Shown here: positions 18,888-27,616 of the stretch, one piece after another
How positions within the stretch are numbered: the stretch's first letter is position 1
Layout of the letters: each line of letters starts with the position of its first letter
From: Opitutales bacterium
Lineage (GTDB): Bacteria; Verrucomicrobiota; Verrucomicrobiia; Opitutales; Oceanipulchritudinaceae
Length of the DNA stretch: 37,500 bases
Assembly (NCBI GenBank): GCA_020831585.1
Contig: JAFIGE010000028.1
Coordinates: 1 to 37,500, forward strand
Direction: 5' to 3'
Notes under the pieces: model-generated
What the model was told of the DNA's origin: nothing
The model's input: only the letters and a program-made list of their open reading frames with translations
The model's database searches: none
Made by a program: the position numbers and the translations under genes

Positions 18888-20228
18888 ATGCCGAACAAAA
18901 AGACCCTCCACATCGAAGAGCCCACGTGGGTGGATAGCCTCTACGACCGCCTTGCCGAGGATGACGAGGGACGGGTCTGCACCGCGATCAGCGAGAGAGC
19001 CTGCCGGGCGACGCCGGGAAACTTTTTCCTCACGCTGGCGGCCAACACCCTCACATCCGTCGGCGACCGCATTGCCAGCGCAAAGACCACACTGCCCTGG
19101 ATTCTGGGCCAGGTGGGGGCACCGGGGTGGATGGTGGGCATGCTTGTGCCCATTCGCGAATCCGGTTCGATGCTGCCGCAGCTCATGATCGGCGCGCTCA
19201 TTCGCCGCCGGGCCGTGCGCAAATGGGTTTGGGTGGGGGGCAGCCTGGTGCAGGGGATGTCGCTTCTGCTCATGGGTTTGGTGGCGATGAAAACGGAGGG
19301 CCTTCCGTCCGGTCTGGCCATCATCGGCCTGCTCGTCTTTTTCAGTCTGGCGCGGGGGGCTTGCTCGGTGGCGTATAAGGATGTTTTGGGCAAGACGATT
19401 CCCAAAACCCGGCGCGGCCGCCTATCGGGCTGGATTGCTGCCGCGGGCGGCCTCGGAGCCCTCATCGTGGGACTCGGTCTGGGGCAACTTTCCGACTCCG
19501 CCCCACTCTCGCTCTACGCCGGGTTGCTCGCCCTGGCCGCCCTCCTTTGGCTCTTCGCCGCGGCTATCTACAGCCGTATTCTTGAGTTTCCCGGAGAAAC
19601 CGGCGGCGGCGCGAACGGCTTCCGCGAGGGCCTTGATAAACTCTCTCTTCTGCGGGAAGACCGGCCCTTCCGGCTCTTTGTGATCGGGCGCACCCTCGCC
19701 ATGGGTTCGGGTTTGGCCGCCCCGTTTTACGTCACGCTCGCGCGCAGGGACCTCGGTCATGCGGCGGCGCTGCTTGGAATTTTTATTGTCGCGGAAGGCC
19801 TCGCGGGGCTCATCAGCGCTCCGGTTTGGGGCCGGTGGGCGGATCGTTCCAGCCGTCTGGTCTTTGCCGCCGCCTGCGCGCTTTCGGCCGTGGGATCTGT
19901 GGCGGTCGCGGTTTGGGCATGGGCCGATCTATCCGTGGAAGCCGGGCGTGTCTTTTATCCCGCCGCCTTTTTTCTCCTGGGACTCGCCCACGCGGGGGTG
20001 CGCCTTGGCCGGAAGACCTATCTGGTGGATATGGCGGAGGGCAATCAGCGCACCGATTATGTCGCTGTAAGCAACACGGTGATCGGGGCGCTGCTTCTCG
20101 CCGTTGGCGTCATGGGTGCCCTGACAGCGGTTCTCTCCGTGGAGGCCGCCCTGGTGTTGCTGGCTCTGGCCGGATTCAGCGGTGCGGCTCTCAGCTTGAG
20201 GTGGGAGGAAGTATCCGCAAAAAGATGA
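18888..20228 (+). CDS. Major facilitator superfamily transporter
   Basis: This inner-membrane protein of 446 aa (from the ATG at 18888) has a cytosolic N-terminus of about 50 residues and then eleven to twelve hydrophobic segments in two halves. They are joined by a polar stretch near residues 245-270 (GETGGGANGFREGLDKLSLLRED). The loop TIPKTRRGRLSGWIAAAGG after the first segments resembles the conserved basic loop of MFS carriers, and a similar GRWADRSSR follows in the second half. The substrate cannot be inferred. A GTG at 18867 is an alternative in-frame start. It converges on the yihY-type gene with only 25 bases between the stops. Confidence 0.8.
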   Translation: MPNKKTLHIEEPTWVDSLYDRLAEDDEGRVCTAISERACRATPGNFFLTLAANTLTSVGDRIASAKTTLPWILGQVGAPGWMVGMLVPIRESGSMLPQLMIGALIRRRAVRKWVWVGGSLVQGMSLLLMGLVAMKTEGLPSGLAIIGLLVFFSLARGACSVAYKDVLGKTIPKTRRGRLSGWIAAAGGLGALIVGLGLGQLSDSAPLSLYAGLLALAALLWLFAAAIYSRILEFPGETGGGANGFREGLDKLSLLREDRPFRLFVIGRTLAMGSGLAAPFYVTLARRDLGHAAALLGIFIVAEGLAGLISAPVWGRWADRSSRLVFAAACALSAVGSVAVAVWAWADLSVEAGRVFYPAAFFLLGLAHAGVRLGRKTYLVDMAEGNQRTDYVAVSNTVIGALLLAVGVMGALTAVLSVEAALVLLALAGFSGAALSLRWEEVSAKR

Positions 20229-20253
20229 GGAGCGCCCACCCTGCTCCACCAGC

Positions 20254-21798
20254 TCATGCAAGCGCACCCGGCGCACGATCAACCGGACGGGATTCAAAGA
20301 GCTCATCAAAAGGCGCGTCGGCCAACGTCTTCGATACGCCGTGCCCAACCTGCTCGTGAAAGTAGGCAATGAGCGGATCAAGCCCTTCGATTGCCTCAAT
20401 CCCAGTTGAATTCCCGAAGTTCTCAAAGAGATGGTGATAGCCGGCGAGCGTCATGCGCTTCAGCGGAATCGCCGGACGGTAGCAGATCTCGTCAGATTGA
20501 TCGGCCTGAACCACCGGCGTGGGCGCAACCCACCCGCTTTCCAGCAAGAGACTGAGCGATTCATTGAGCACGTTACCGGGGACCCGCAGCCGCGAACTCA
20601 AATCGCCAAAGGACGGCGGCGGGCGGCATTCCGCAAAATCCCGGCAAACGCAGAGCAAAACCCCGAGGGTTAGCGTCTCCTGGGCACGAACGCTCACACT
20701 CTCCCAGGCCTCGCGATGGGAGAGATAGTCCACGTTTTGAATCGCATAACTGATCTGCCCACCCAGCAGGACAAAGACCCAGAAGAAAAACAGCCCGATC
20801 ATGAGAACGGGGATAATCCCCACCGAACCGTAGAGGCTCTGGAACCGGATCACCTGCCCCACATAGAGGATCGACAAGTAGTTATTGAGAAAGAGGAGCG
20901 CTGCGACGACGACCGCCCCGATAAGCGCCGGTTTCACCTTCACGACAGCATTCGGGAAATACATGTAGAAAGCCGTCAGGAGCAGGGTGATCATGCCGAA
21001 TCCAAGAAGCGGCGAGATAAGGATAAATAGCCCCGTGAGCGTATCGCCGAAAAACGGCACAATCTCAAAAAAACCGGCAATGGCAGAAGCCGAGAGCAAG
21101 GCAGCCGAGCCGATGCCCAGCACCGCGCCCAAGCTGATAAACGTCCAGTAGGACACGATGCGGTTCCCCCACGCCCGACCGGTACGCACGCCCCAGATCT
21201 CGTTGAGCGTGGTTTCGATCCCCGTGAGCAACTGGATGCCGATGAAAATGAGGACGAAGACCCCGATCAGGCCGAAGAAACCCGATCCCGCCGTGTTCAC
21301 CTGTGCAATAGCGGCCTCCGCACCTTTCACGATTTGCGCAATAAGGTCGTCGAGCGCGGAACGGAACTGCTCATCGCCCTCCGTCATTCCTCCGCGCGCA
21401 ACCGCAGCCGCGCCACTCTGTTGCTCGATCTGGATGTATTCCGCAATCGAGGGCGCCATGAAGACCAGCAACCGCTTGATCTCCGTCTCCGCATCGGAAC
21501 TGAGAAAAGAGCCCGATACGATGACAATCGTGGCCACCAGCGGACCCAAGCCAATGAGGCTCGAAAAACTCAGCGCCGAGGCGCGGGTAAGGAGGCGCTG
21601 ACCCGAGATGCCATCGATGGTGATCGCCAGAATCCGCATCCACCGGAACCAAACGGACCTCCGGGACCCTTCCTCCAAAGTCGCCTGATCCCAAATATCC
21701 TCCCTCCAAAACCGCTTCACCCGCCGGGCCACGGCACGCACCCGTCGCTGGAAAGGATCCATCACTTTCGGGCGGCGTTTGGAAGGCGTTTCGGTCAT
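20254..21798 (-). CDS. YihY/BrkB-family inner-membrane protein
   Basis: This protein of 514 aa (start MTETPSKRRP at 21798) has the YihY (formerly RNase BN) membrane domain. Hydrophobic segments include ALSFSSLIGLGPLVATIVIV, GFFGLIGVFVLIFIGIQLL, an ETTLNEIWGVR motif, and YLSILYVGQVIRFQSLYGSVG before LLGGQISYAIQN. These are typical text of the family, whose function is not settled. The last 160 residues are soluble and may form a winged-helix-like domain (FGDLSSRLRVPGNVLNESLSLLLESGWV), as in other long YihY proteins. About 25 basic residues precede the first membrane segment. The 211 bases upstream show no gene and probably hold its promoter. Confidence 0.85.
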   Translation of the reverse strand: MTETPSKRRPKVMDPFQRRVRAVARRVKRFWREDIWDQATLEEGSRRSVWFRWMRILAITIDGISGQRLLTRASALSFSSLIGLGPLVATIVIVSGSFLSSDAETEIKRLLVFMAPSIAEYIQIEQQSGAAAVARGGMTEGDEQFRSALDDLIAQIVKGAEAAIAQVNTAGSGFFGLIGVFVLIFIGIQLLTGIETTLNEIWGVRTGRAWGNRIVSYWTFISLGAVLGIGSAALLSASAIAGFFEIVPFFGDTLTGLFILISPLLGFGMITLLLTAFYMYFPNAVVKVKPALIGAVVVAALLFLNNYLSILYVGQVIRFQSLYGSVGIIPVLMIGLFFFWVFVLLGGQISYAIQNVDYLSHREAWESVSVRAQETLTLGVLLCVCRDFAECRPPPSFGDLSSRLRVPGNVLNESLSLLLESGWVAPTPVVQADQSDEICYRPAIPLKRMTLAGYHHLFENFGNSTGIEAIEGLDPLIAYFHEQVGHGVSKTLADAPFDELFESRPVDRAPGALA

Positions 21799-22010
21799 AA
21801 GAAGGGCGTTTCTATGCTCCAAACAGACAGAGCGGGGCCGATTTGGCAACGCAAACACCTGTGACCGGAAAAGCCTCAGCGATTCCGATTCGGTAGCTCT
21901 GCTGTAAACACGGTAGAATTACTTGACACACCGCAGCAACACGGTGGGCGAATGAACGCGTAAGGCACAAACACCTGCGGGGCAGCAGGAGGCGACCTGC
22001 CATTGCACCC

Positions 22011-23426
22011 TTAGGCGCGGGAAGCGGTGCGAACGGCTTCGCTGATCGCGCCATCGAAGGAGCCGTTGCTGAAGAAGCAGTAGAGGGTGGGCCCTGAGGA
22101 GGCACCGATCTCCCCGCGAACGGCCTCGATGAGGGCGGCGTTCGTGCCGTGGGCTGTGGCTCCCTCGCCGATGCGGGAAGCCATCCGGGCGAGGTTGATG
22201 CGGTCGTCATCCGCGTATCGCTCGGCCCGGAACACCTCGCCCAGATGCACCCGATCCGCCGTGCCGAGGGCATCGGCGAAGGCGTCTTCGTGGAAACGGC
22301 GACAGGCTGTGTTGGAGCGCGCCTCAAAGCAGGCCGCCAGGCGTCGTCCGGGGAAGCGGGCGCGGAGACTGCGAAGCGTGCCCGCTATAGCTGTGGGGTG
22401 ATGGCCGAAATCAGAGATGACAGCGAGCTGGCCGTCATCAAAAAGCACTTCCTGCCGTCGCCGAACACCACCAAATTGGCTCAGGCTCTGCAGCGGAAAG
22501 GCCGTCGGATCACCCGTAGGATCGGCAACCAGGGCGGCCCCCAAAGCGGCCATCGCGGCGTTGCGTGCATTGAATACCCCCCACTGCGACCACTCCACAT
22601 GGGCCCATACGCGATCCTGCCAGAGAAGGGTGAAACGGGATCCCTCCGCATTCTCGTGAAAGTCCGCGATGCGAAGGTCGTTGTGCTCCCCCACCCCCAC
22701 CCGCCAAACAGACGTCCAGGCGATCTTAAGCAACGGTGCCAGCTGGGGATCGTCACCATTGGCCACAATCGCTCCGCTCCCGGGGACAATCCGGGTGACA
22801 TGTTGAAACGTCCGCTGGATATCCGCCACATCCCGGAAAATATCGGCGTGATCAAACTCCAGATTGTTCAACAAAAGGATGTTGGGCGCATAGTGGATGA
22901 ATTTGCTGCGTTTGTCGAAAAAGGCGCTGTCGTATTCATCGCCCTCAATGACAAAAGGACCACCGGCCACCCCACCGGCCACCCCACCGGTGCGCCCGGC
23001 GGGCACCCCGCCGATGAAAAAGCCCGGCTCCATAGCAGCCCTCTCCAGCAAATGCGCGCAGAGCGTGGAGGTTGTCGTTTTACCATGCGTACCGCACACC
23101 ACCAGATTCCGGCGCTCCCGCAAAAGGAATTCATGCAAAAGCGCGGGCAAGGAAGTCATGCGCACCTGCCGGTTTTCCAACAGCCACTCCACCTCGGGAT
23201 TACCCCGCGTATTCACATTGCCCACCACCACCAGATCCGGCGCAAGCTTAGCCAACCGCTCGGCGTTATAACCCTCCAGAGGCTCAATCCCGGCCGCTGC
23301 CAGCGCATCGCTCATTGGCGGATAAAGAGCCTGATCGGCCCCCAGCACCTCGTGCCCCAACTGCCGCATAAGCATGGCCGCATTCCCCATACCCGTTCCA
23401 CCGATACTCATGAAATACATCCGCAT
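22011..23426 (-). CDS. mpl: UDP-N-acetylmuramate:L-Ala-gamma-D-Glu-meso-DAP ligase (murein recycling)
   Basis: Mpl joins the recycled murein tripeptide directly to UDP-MurNAc, returning cell-wall material to synthesis. The N-terminus (MRMYFMSIGGTGMGNAA) aligns with the Rossmann-like Mur-ligase domain and fixes the start. The ATP loop is CGTHGKTTTSTL (residues 111-122). The text EGDEYDSAFFDKRSKFIHY is characteristic of Mpl rather than MurC, and ISDFGHHPTAI with FEARSNTACRR completes the C-terminal domain. At 471 aa it has normal length. An oddity is a Gly/Val/Ala repeat (residues 147-156) just before the EGDEYD motif, encoded by tandem DNA repeats. It supports a diaminopimelate-type Gram-negative wall. 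Confidence 0.93.
   Translation of the reverse strand: MRMYFMSIGGTGMGNAAMLMRQLGHEVLGADQALYPPMSDALAAAGIEPLEGYNAERLAKLAPDLVVVGNVNTRGNPEVEWLLENRQVRMTSLPALLHEFLLRERRNLVVCGTHGKTTTSTLCAHLLERAAMEPGFFIGGVPAGRTGGVAGGVAGGPFVIEGDEYDSAFFDKRSKFIHYAPNILLLNNLEFDHADIFRDVADIQRTFQHVTRIVPGSGAIVANGDDPQLAPLLKIAWTSVWRVGVGEHNDLRIADFHENAEGSRFTLLWQDRVWAHVEWSQWGVFNARNAAMAALGAALVADPTGDPTAFPLQSLSQFGGVRRRQEVLFDDGQLAVISDFGHHPTAIAGTLRSLRARFPGRRLAACFEARSNTACRRFHEDAFADALGTADRVHLGEVFRAERYADDDRINLARMASRIGEGATAHGTNAALIEAVRGEIGASSGPTLYCFFSNGSFDGAISEAVRTASRA
22961..22990. repeat. Tandem 12-bp repeat (2.5 units) inside mpl
   Basis: Two exact copies and half a third of a 12-base unit encode GGVA GGVA GG in a loop of the ligase. Unit length is a multiple of three, so slippage would keep the frame. 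Confidence 0.85.
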
Positions 23427-23481
23427 TCCTCAAATCGAACCAAACCCACCTCTCCAGGCAAGCCCTCGCAACCCAAAGTTT

Positions 23482-23503
23482 GCTAACCGGTAAATTTTAT
23501 TGA
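23482..23503. repeat. AT-rich element between mpl and tadA
   Basis: The minus strand here reads close to AATAAAATTTACCGGTTAG, nearly the same as the element upstream of RAYT copy 2 and similar to the one upstream of RAYT copy 1. It sits in the 176-base divergent spacer between mpl and tadA (ATG at 23603). The end of it overlaps a TTGACA (23500-23505) that could be a -35 box, though no good -10 follows. Confidence 0.3.
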
Positions 23504-23602
23504 CATGGTGAAGGCGGAAAACGCGAAAGGATCATGTCGAGATACACGGAAGGCGCGGAAGGCTCGCTTTTGCGGGAGGGGGTGGTTGGGTGTGGTGTGA
23601 TC

Positions 23603-24112
23603 ATGCCGAATCCGCCCCCCTGTCCTTTTGAGAAACGGTATCCTTCGGAGCTGTTCCGGGATGACCGCTACTTTATGCAGCTGGCCTTGAATGAAGCCAT
23701 TGAGGCGTGGAATGCAGACGAAGTTCCCATCGGGGCGGTGGTGGCGTATGGAGGGCAGGTGGTGGCACGGGCGCACAACCGTGTGGAGGCCCTGAAAGAT
23801 CCAACGGCCCACGCGGAAATCCTCGCCATAACGCAGACGAGCAACCTGCTGGGTGATTGGCGCCTAAACGAGGCCACGCTCTACGTGACCAAGGAACCCT
23901 GCCCGATGTGCGCGGGGGCCGCCATCATGGCGCGCCTGAGCCGCGTGGTGTATGCCATACGCGATCCGAAGATGGGGTGCCTCGGCGGAGCCGCCAGCGT
24001 GCAGCGGCTGCCGCGGCTGAATCACCGAGTCGAAGTGACGCCGGGTGTGATGGAGCCTGAGTGCCTCGATTTGCTCCAAGCATACTTCGCAATAAAGCGC
24101 CGCGAGAGTTGA
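23603..24112 (+). CDS. tadA: tRNA-specific adenosine deaminase
   Basis: TadA deaminates the wobble adenosine of tRNA-Arg(ACG) to inosine and is normally essential. The zinc site and catalytic Glu are intact when numbered from the ATG at 23603 (169 aa): His70 and Glu72 in PTAHAEI, and Cys100 and Cys103 in EPCPMCAGA. The first helix, DDRYFMQLALNEAIEAW, and VPIGAVVAYGGQVVARAHN are typical. An upstream in-frame ATG at 23534 would add 23 residues that do not resemble the family. It lies 75 bases before the superoxide dismutase gene on the same strand. Confidence 0.92.
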   Translation: MPNPPPCPFEKRYPSELFRDDRYFMQLALNEAIEAWNADEVPIGAVVAYGGQVVARAHNRVEALKDPTAHAEILAITQTSNLLGDWRLNEATLYVTKEPCPMCAGAAIMARLSRVVYAIRDPKMGCLGGAASVQRLPRLNHRVEVTPGVMEPECLDLLQAYFAIKRRES

Positions 24113-24187
24113 CCCGCCGGAGGTCCCGCTTTTTCTTAGAGATCTTGCGTCTCTTCTTAAGAACGTTTCACTCATAAAGACACGATT

Positions 24188-24820
24188 ATGGCCTATACAT
24201 TACCAGAACTGGACTATGCCTACAGCGCCCTCGAGCCGCACATTGACGCGCGCACGATGGAGATCCACCACACGAAGCACCACAACACCTACGTGACGAA
24301 GCTGAACGACGCCCTCTCCGGAGCGGGCGTCTCCGCACCGGTGGATATCAATGCGCTCATCACGAAACTCGCCGATCTGCCCGAAGGCATTCGCGGGGCG
24401 GTGCGCAACAACGGTGGCGGCCACGCCAACCACAGCCTCTTTTGGAAGGTGATCGGTCCGAACGCCGGCGGCACACCTTCCGGTGCTCTCGCAGCAGCCA
24501 TTGACCGAGATCTCGGGGGCTTCGACAAGTTCAAGGAAGCCTTCACCAACGCCGCCATCACCCGTTTCGGAAGCGGTTGGGCCTGGCTCTGCTCGAACAG
24601 TGAGGGCAAGCTCTGTGTCTGCTCAACCGCCAATCAGGACAATCCGCTCATGGGCGAAGCCTTCGGCGGATGCGGGTGCAACCCCCTCCTTGGTCTTGAC
24701 GTGTGGGAGCACGCCTACTACCTAAATTATCAAAATCGTCGTCCCGACTACATCACCGCTTTTTGGAATGTAGTGAACTGGGATGCGGTCGGCGCGGCTT
24801 ACGCCAAGGCGGCCTCCTGA
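24188..24820 (+). CDS. sodA: Superoxide dismutase, Mn type
   Basis: This cytosolic enzyme converts superoxide to peroxide and oxygen. The four metal ligands are His27 (MEIHH), His82 (ANHSLFWK), Asp171 and His175 (LDVWEHAYY). Gln150 in ANQDNPLM, and Gly rather than Gln before HANHS, indicate the manganese form. Between ANQDNPLM and [10 protein letters not shown] there is a longer loop, [10 protein letters not shown], containing two Cys; most enzymes have only a few residues here. There are two more Cys at CVC just before. The 75 bases upstream contain an imperfect inverted repeat (TTCTTA ... TAAGAA) of unknown role. A strong terminator follows. Confidence 0.95.
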   Translation: MAYTLPELDYAYSALEPHIDARTMEIHHTKHHNTYVTKLNDALSGAGVSAPVDINALITKLADLPEGIRGAVRNNGGGHANHSLFWKVIGPNAGGTPSGALAAAIDRDLGGFDKFKEAFTNAAITRFGSGWAWLCSNSEGKLCVCSTANQDNPLMGEAFGGCGCNPLLGLDVWEHAYYLNYQNRRPDYITAFWNVVNWDAVGAAYAKAAS

Positions 24821-24849
24821 TTGAAGCTCATTTTTCTCCCCCCCCCCAT

Positions 24850-24894
24850 AGCCCCTGTGGACGGTCCTCCCCCGTCGCAGGGGCTTCTTGTTTT
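24850..24894 (+). terminator. Rho-independent terminator after sodA
   Basis: An eight-pair perfect stem (AGCCCCTG with CAGGGGCT, 24850-24885) has a second inner stem (GACGG/CCGTC) and is followed by TCTTGTTTT. It starts 29 bases after the sodA stop. Confidence 0.85.
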
Positions 24895-24952
24895 CCACTT
24901 CTGATCGGCCTCAAGGCGATTATCTTGGAACTGCGCTCAAAGAGAGGGCGCG

Positions 24953-25999
24953 TTAAAGTCCGCTCATGCGCGCCGCCGCCGTGCGGTTGTCTACTCCGAG
25001 TTTACGGAAAATATGCTTCAGGTGCGTCTTCACGCTGGTCACCTTGCAGGCGAGAATGAGGGCAATTTCCTCGTTTGTTTTGCCTTCGCGCACCCAGTGC
25101 AGGACCTCTCGCTCGCGCGGGGTGAGTCTTGGCACCCGCCCACCGCCCTGCGGCCGCACGGACATAAGGAGGACGTAACCGGGAGCAAAGTGACGACGGG
25201 TCAAACGCAGTTCCAGACAGGAGTTGGGCCCGGACACCACGAGCGGCCGCACCGCCGTCGGCAGGACGCCCCGATCAAAAAGACCCCGCGCAAACACCAG
25301 CCAGTCCCTCACTGCTTCCGGCGTTTCCACGGAGGCTCGTCCCTCTTTCGGAAAGAAGGCCCGCCAGCATCCCTCAACCGCCTTGGGTATCTCCAAAGGC
25401 CGACCTGTCTCATCCAAAAGAATGTGTCGGCTCTGCTCCGAAACCGGTCCCGCGTCCGTCAGCCCAACCGCCTCCACCATGCGCGCATTGGCCAGCGCCT
25501 GCTCGAAGTGCGGAATTAAAAAAGCCATGACATTCTCATCGCGCCGCCCGAACCCCCGACGGTCGCGGAAGATCCCGATGGAAGTCAGCCGCGCTGTGCG
25601 ATTGCCGAACTCCACGGAGATATGATCGCGCACGCCTTCGAGACCCAGGGCTTCCTTGTAGAGCCGCGTGTTCTCCCAACGCCGCGCACTGGCATGCTCC
25701 GAGAGCACCCGCACGGCTTGCCCGCCCGTGCGAATTGGTTCCCAGAGCGGATGCTGCCCCGCACATTGATTCACCACAGTAATGAAATCCGGAGTCTCAA
25801 ATACATGGCGCACGACACAACCGGTGACGAGCGTTCGCTCCATGTCGTGCTCGCCCACAAACACGTTCTCCCCCGGAACAAAATCCGCCAGTCCCCGACA
25901 AATCGTCGCATACAAGCCGTCCACATCGCGCAAAACATACAGTTCGCGGAGGAACTCCCCCATGCGCGCCAAAGCCTTTCCATCGAAGGTGCTGTCCAT
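24953..25999 (-). CDS. LuxR-type transcriptional regulator
   Basis: From the ATG at 25999 (MDSTFDGKALARM) the product has 348 aa. The last 58 residues are a complete LuxR/GerE helix-turn-helix: LTPREREVLHWVREGKTNEEIA, then VKTHLKHIFRKLGVDNRTAAA. The N-terminal 200 residues look like a GAF-type sensor (FLRELYVLRDVDGLYATICRGLADFVPGENVFVGEHD in consecutive blocks). There is no autoinducer-domain signature and no receiver Asp pattern, so the signal is unknown. The frame continues upstream to 26191, and a start at an inner ATG 16 codons before the chosen one is possible. It is divergent from the ExbB-type gene and may regulate it, which is inferred only from position. Confidence 0.85.
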   Translation of the reverse strand: MDSTFDGKALARMGEFLRELYVLRDVDGLYATICRGLADFVPGENVFVGEHDMERTLVTGCVVRHVFETPDFITVVNQCAGQHPLWEPIRTGGQAVRVLSEHASARRWENTRLYKEALGLEGVRDHISVEFGNRTARLTSIGIFRDRRGFGRRDENVMAFLIPHFEQALANARMVEAVGLTDAGPVSEQSRHILLDETGRPLEIPKAVEGCWRAFFPKEGRASVETPEAVRDWLVFARGLFDRGVLPTAVRPLVVSGPNSCLELRLTRRHFAPGYVLLMSVRPQGGGRVPRLTPREREVLHWVREGKTNEEIALILACKVTSVKTHLKHIFRKLGVDNRTAAARMSGL

Positions 26000-26233
26000 T
26001 GGGAAAAAACGATTCTTCCCTCGTCCCCGCACCCAAGGCAAGTGCATTTCCCAATCTGTTGACAGTCTTTCACGGGCTGGCTGGAGCCGACCGGGGCGGC
26101 TTGGCTGTCCAAATTGCGGAACTCCCCGCGCGGGCAAGCCGCCGATGCAGCCCCTCGCTCTTGACCACTCCTTGCAGCGCAAGCCCTGCACATAAATTTG
26201 ACGCCGCCTGAAGGAGGTGGGAGGGTTTCTTCA

Positions 26234-26272
26234 ATGGCCTTTCATCCGGTGACGCTTTCCGCCCATTTATGA
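26234..26272 (+). CDS. 12-codon leader mini-ORF overlapping the ExbB-type gene
   Basis: An ATG at 26234 with a GGAGG site nine bases upstream opens a 12-codon frame (MAFHPVTLSAHL). Its TGA overlaps the start of the next gene in the classical ATGA arrangement. The ExbB-type gene has no Shine-Dalgarno of its own, so it may be translated by re-initiation. Nothing in the peptide suggests attenuation by a particular amino acid. Only coding context supports it. Confidence 0.35.
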   Translation: MAFHPVTLSAHL

Positions 26273-27087
26273 CCAGAACCGCCCGCCCCTCCCGCCAAAA
26301 AGAATCGGCCATCCTTCCGGTGGCGCTTTTGCTCGGCAGCTTCTTTGTTATCGGACTGCTCTACCAATTTTGGATACGGCCCGAGGCAGCCGCCACGCAA
26401 GCGCGCAACGCGGCGGCTTCGGTGGAAGGTGCTTTGGTCGCGGAAACCAACCTTGCCACGATCCTGGTCGACGCCGAGCAGCAGGTCTGCCTCAGCCTCT
26501 TCCTCTGGGCGGGGCTGCTCATGATGAGCAAGTTCCGGGAGATCTCGCGCGAACGGATTCAGCCGGATTGGCCCTTTGAAGATCTTGAAGAAGGCGAGCG
26601 CATTCTTCCCGACACCGCGCTCGATCTCGCCAAGGCCAGCGCGCGGGCCGTCGCCGCCATTCCCGGCGCGGCCCCCACCCTCATGGCCCGGGCAGTGCAG
26701 CGTTGCCTGCACCGGTTTCACGCCACCGCTTCGGTGCAGGAGACAAGCCAGGCCGTCCAGGAGTTGGCCGACTCCGAGAGCAACCGCCTCGATTCCGAGA
26801 TGGCCGTGATCCGCTACACCGCCTGGGCGATTCCGTCTATCGGCTTTATCGGCACGGTGCGCGGCATTGGGCAGGCCCTCGCCCGGGCGGACGAGGCCAT
26901 TCAAGGGGATGTCTCCGGGGTCACCGCCGCGCTGGGCACGGCCTTTAACTCCACCTTTGTCGCCCTCGTCCTGAGCATATTCCTGATGCTGGGGGTTTAC
27001 ACACTGCAGCGGCGGCAGGAGGCCCACGTCCTTGCAGTGGAGAATTTTTGCCGCGATCACTTGATCGAAAAGATGAAGTCGGTCTGA
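26269..27087 (+). CDS. MotA/TolQ/ExbB-type proton channel subunit
   Basis: This 272-residue inner-membrane protein has four hydrophobic segments: about residues 15-37 (ILPVALLLGSFFVIGLLYQFW), 73-89, 183-205 and 225-247. The third holds the family pattern IPSIGFIGTVRGIGQAL, and the fourth has GTAFNSTFVALVLSIFLML, where the small and hydroxyl residues correspond to the proton path of ExbB/TolQ/MotA. Such subunits work with an ExbD/TolR/MotB partner carrying a membrane Asp. None is next to it; the following gene has one membrane segment but no Asp inside it. It probably starts a plus-strand unit reaching tamB. The specific partner and output are unknown. Confidence 0.82.
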   Translation: MTRTARPSRQKESAILPVALLLGSFFVIGLLYQFWIRPEAAATQARNAAASVEGALVAETNLATILVDAEQQVCLSLFLWAGLLMMSKFREISRERIQPDWPFEDLEEGERILPDTALDLAKASARAVAAIPGAAPTLMARAVQRCLHRFHATASVQETSQAVQELADSESNRLDSEMAVIRYTAWAIPSIGFIGTVRGIGQALARADEAIQGDVSGVTAALGTAFNSTFVALVLSIFLMLGVYTLQRRQEAHVLAVENFCRDHLIEKMKSV

Positions 27088-27184
27088 TCCATCACCCCGA
27101 CCGGGCGATTGACCCCAGCGAAATTTTTGCGGCAAATTTGATTCATCGCTTGCCGGAGGATCGCTTTTCCCTAATGATACAGGA

Positions 27185-27550
27185 ATGATGATCGATTCAT
27201 GGATGATAGCCGTCCTCCGACCGGAGGAATTGATCACTATCATCTTTTGCATCGTCACGCTCTCCATCATCGTGCTCTTCCTTGTGCTCTCCCGCCGCGA
27301 GCGCCCGATGGACACCGAAACACCGGTGGATCTGCCCGTCCTCCCGCCGGTGAATCCGCTCAATCGGCGGCAGATGGACATTCTGCAGATTTACGACGAC
27401 GCCATACCGGTGGCACCGCCCCCGCACCTTTCGGAGCAACCGGCCGTGCGCAACCAGACGTTTGTGCGGCGCACGGCCAAGGTGCGCGACCGCCGCTCCG
27501 GCAATGTCTTTCTCACGCGGGTGGTCCTGCCCGAAGACAGCTCCCATTGA
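27185..27550 (+). CDS. Unrecognised single-pass membrane protein
   Basis: I do not recognise this 121-residue protein. It has one clear membrane segment near the N-terminus (about residues 16-36, LITIIFCIVTLSIIVLFLVLS) followed by basic SRRERP, implying a cytosolic C-terminus. A Pro-rich linker (VDLPVLPPVNP) and a charged domain ending TAKVRDRRSGNVFLTRVVLPEDS come after. No Asp lies in the membrane segment, so it is not a standard ExbD/TolR. The preceding AGGA touches the first ATG, so the second ATG at 27188 may be the true start. It lies 97 bases after the ExbB-type gene and 66 before dodecin, on the same strand. Confidence 0.6.
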   Translation: MMIDSWMIAVLRPEELITIIFCIVTLSIIVLFLVLSRRERPMDTETPVDLPVLPPVNPLNRRQMDILQIYDDAIPVAPPPHLSEQPAVRNQTFVRRTAKVRDRRSGNVFLTRVVLPEDSSH

Positions 27551-27616
27551 GGAGCCCTCCCGTAGCGGAGACCACCCCCCTACAAAAACCTCCCTCCCAC
27601 AGAAAGGAGTCCGCTC

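Noticed and set aside
21799-22010. Possible small RNA or gene in the 211-base spacer between mpl and the YihY gene
   Set aside because: A plus-strand TTGACA is present without a matching -10 box, and only weak hairpins follow the mpl stop. Nothing is strong enough to call.
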